A stretch of 64,000 nt of DNA from Akkermansia muciniphila (GTDB lineage Bacteria; Verrucomicrobiota; Kiritimatiellia; RFP12; JAAYNR01). A program made the position numbers and the translations under genes. Within the stretch, counting starts at the first letter, position 1; every line of letters begins with the position of its first letter. Shown one piece after another: positions 62,458 through 64,000 of this stretch. The stretch spans positions 36,141 through 100,140 of the forward strand of contig CAMBQN010000009.1 in the NCBI GenBank assembly GCA_945870025.1. Direction: 5' to 3'. A model generated the notes under the pieces. The model did no database searches. It was given only the letters and a program-made list of their open reading frames with translations, and was not told the origin of the DNA.

Positions 62458-63502
62458 CCAATTCGACCAGTCGGTCAAAGACCGCGCCAGTCTCGTTCGA
62501 GGCGCTGTCAATCACGTCGGCTTGGATCAATTGGGTTTCGGGGTCCATTGCGCTCGTCACCTGGCCATCACCAAAGCGGTAGGCCCGGAAGTCCTCCGCA
62601 GAAAGCCAACACCCTTCAGGCACAATCGCACCAACCTTCGCCTTGCGGGCTGCATCGCTTTCGACCCCAAGTTGCCTTGCATATAGAAGGTTGTTCAGCG
62701 AAGCCGCCACGTACGGGCTGTGTGTCGTAACTAGCCCCTGTAGTGTCCGCGCGCGGATAAATAGTGCAGCCATCAAGTTGACCAACCGAATCTGCGACTC
62801 AGGGAACAGATGCGCCTCGGGTTCCTCAAGATAAACGGTTGGCCACTGTTGATTGAGCTGAAGCGCCGACAAGAACGAAAGAATCTTGAAAATCGGAAGA
62901 ACCTCTTTTTGCCCAGACGAGGCAAACCCAAGTAGAACGTCCCGCCCGTCCTCGGAGTGTATGTAGGTCTCTCCATCCTTATCAATTGGTAGGCCCCGCA
63001 ATACGGGACGCATTTCACCCGCAAAGGCTTCCCACCAATCGGAGTCATTCTTCGCAAGGTAACGATTTGCCCAAGAATAAGCTTTCTGATACTCGACCAT
63101 AAACGGGTCAAGCATATCTTGCGTCTTAATTTCCCCGGATTTTAAAAGCTCCTCAAAAAAGAATTGGTTACCTCGTCCATCAGGAATGAATATCTGTGGA
63201 GTAGGCAACGGGCTCTGTAAAACATCTTCAAATAATAAAACAACCGCCATCTGCGGCGTAAGGCTGTTCTTCACCAGACTTTCTTTCGCCCGCTTGCACT
63301 GCTTACCTGCCTCACTGTAAATGCGCTCCCAAGCCAGGGCAGAAATCGTGGTCGCCATCTTCTTTCCGCCTTCGATGACCATGCTCGCATCATTCAGCGC
63401 AGAAACAGGGGACAGGCAAATAATAGCAAATAATTTTCTAAACGGTGTGGAAATCGTCCCTTCTCGATACTTTAAGAGGATGGAGGGAGGAGGGCTCGTC
63501 AT
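62444..63502 (-). CDS. AAA/OLD-like ATPase lacking its Walker A region (5'-truncated)
   Basis: A protein of about 350 residues that matches only the C-terminal part of AAA_15/AAA_21 ATPases. These include SMC-like ATPases of defence systems such as Septu and retron types. The signature is GFASSGQKEVLPIF, Walker B is TVYLEEPEAHLFPES, and the H-loop is LVTTHSPYVAASLNNLL. No P-loop GxxGxGK[ST] is present. The first 30-40 codons run through a repeat tract at 63400-63422 and look non-native; ATGs at 63385 or 63361 are alternative starts. The C-terminus looks complete. It is probably a decayed gene. Confidence 0.7.
   Translation of the reverse strand: MTSPPPSILLKYREGTISTPFRKLFAIICLSPVSALNDASMVIEGGKKMATTISALAWERIYSEAGKQCKRAKESLVKNSLTPQMAVVLLFEDVLQSPLPTPQIFIPDGRGNQFFFEELLKSGEIKTQDMLDPFMVEYQKAYSWANRYLAKNDSDWWEAFAGEMRPVLRGLPIDKDGETYIHSEDGRDVLLGFASSGQKEVLPIFKILSFLSALQLNQQWPTVYLEEPEAHLFPESQIRLVNLMAALFIRARTLQGLVTTHSPYVAASLNNLLYARQLGVESDAARKAKVGAIVPEGCWLSAEDFRAYRFGDGQVTSAMDPETQLIQADVIDSASNETGAVFDRLVELDDRG
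63400..63422. repeat. Copy of AGAAACAGGGGACAGGC repeat at ATPase breakpoint
   Basis: Nearly identical to 62203-62225 and in direct orientation. Native-looking ATPase sequence begins immediately inside it, so it marks the truncation point. Confidence 0.75.
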
Positions 63503-63536
63503 GTGCGAGTCGAACCATTCAGCCAAGGAGGATGAA

Positions 63537-64000
63537 ATGCGACAGGCGCGACTGAAACCCGATTATCAGGATACGTGGCACCACTGCTACAACCGGACTG
63601 TGGGAACACGGTCGGACCGGCCATTCGGTGACACCGAGAAGGAAATGTTTGTACGACTGCTCAAGCGGCTGGCGGCCTTTTATACGGTCCGGGTTGTCTC
63701 TTACACGTTCATGTCCAATCACTTCCACATTATCTTGCAGGCGCCGTTGGAGGCGCCTTCGGAGGAGGATGCCGCCGCCCGTTATGCGGCGTTCCACCGG
63801 GGGAAACGTGAAATCAGACCCGGAACGGCGATCTGCCGGGAGTGGACCGGACGGCTGAGGGACGTGAGCTGGTTCATGCGCCATTTCCAGCACCTCTGCA
63901 CCGCCTGGTACAATCGGACGCGACCGGAACGGCGGCGCGGACCCCTCTGGGCCGGCCGGTTCAAGAATACCGTGCTGGAATCCGGCCTGGCGGTCTGGGC
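63537..64000 (+). CDS. REP-associated tyrosine transposase (RAYT), cut by window end
   Basis: At least 154 residues of a Y1/IS200-like transposase. The N-terminus YQDTWHHCYNRTVG and the metal site FMSNHFHIILQAP (His62, His64) are clear, and the conserved FMRHFQHLCTAWYN and GPLWAGRFKN follow. The catalytic tyrosine would lie beyond the window. The ATG was chosen because AAGGAGGA lies four bases before it; an in-frame ATG 12 codons upstream is less likely. It belongs to a different branch from the RAYT at 50 kb and starts 34 bases from the truncated ATPase, divergently. Confidence 0.88.
   Translation, partial: MRQARLKPDYQDTWHHCYNRTVGTRSDRPFGDTEKEMFVRLLKRLAAFYTVRVVSYTFMSNHFHIILQAPLEAPSEEDAAARYAAFHRGKREIRPGTAICREWTGRLRDVSWFMRHFQHLCTAWYNRTRPERRRGPLWAGRFKNTVLESGLAVW

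Noticed and set aside
63519..63893. 124-codon minus-strand frame opposite the second RAYT
   Set aside because: Antisense to the HUH motif region of a recognised transposase.

Overview
The window is GC-rich bacterial DNA with tightly packed genes, frequent 4-base ATGA stop/start overlaps and several families of non-coding hairpin repeats. Gene content points to an anaerobic, saccharolytic member of the PVC group, with Verrucomicrobiota/Kiritimatiellota as the best guess. The supporting genes are a cellobiose phosphorylase, full-length NifU/NifS, a class I hybrid-cluster protein, rubrerythrin, the folate-bound C1 genes fhs/metF/methyltransferase with an ETF, DUF4159/VWA proteins and REP-associated transposases. 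No 16S or other phylogenetic marker is present, so the assignment is inference. I saw no tRNA, rRNA or CRISPR array.

Layout. 1-7.9 kb: a TPR protein cut by the window start, a GH28-type beta-helix protein, a GH94 cellobiose phosphorylase, an extended SDR epimerase and YchJ. 8-10.1 kb: nifU-nifS on the minus strand. 10.3-20.0 kb: an exopolysaccharide export and assembly cluster (Wza-like lipoprotein, unknown secreted protein, outer-membrane barrel, Wzy/ligase, tyrosine autokinase, rfbB, class IV aminotransferase), then an orphan PTS IIA. 20.0-25.6 kb: a minus-strand C1 operon (pterin methyltransferase, fhs, metF, etfB, etfA) with unusual 9-bp periodic repeats in two of its gene spacers. 25.7-28.7 kb: recQ and an L,D-transpeptidase. 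28.8-33.8 kb: an overlapping pair encoding a TPR-CHAT protease and a caspase-like protease, both apparently exported. 34.1-37.0 kb: rrf2, ferredoxin and hcp, with a clear promoter. 37.3-43.3 kb: SulP transporter, tyrA, unknown protein, asd and an AraC regulator. 43.3-55.2 kb: a 2090-residue surface protein, a RAYT transposase carrying palindromic repeats inside its reading frame, a 1279-residue anti-sigma/DUF4159/VWA fusion and its ECF sigma factor. 55.4-61.4 kb: rubrerythrin, glutamine amidotransferase, M3 peptidase, NrnA, DnaQ-like exonuclease and GtrA. 61.4-64.0 kb: a repeat-rich stretch, an N-terminally truncated AAA ATPase and a second RAYT cut by the window end.

The most unusual items are four: the exported CHAT/caspase pair; the in-frame palindromes inside the RAYT gene, with matching copies just outside it; the sigma factor coupled to a multidomain anti-sigma/VWA protein; and the several hairpin repeat families between genes. 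Start codons were moved from the longest open frame to an internal ATG or GTG where a ribosome-binding site, signal peptide or family N-terminus supported it.
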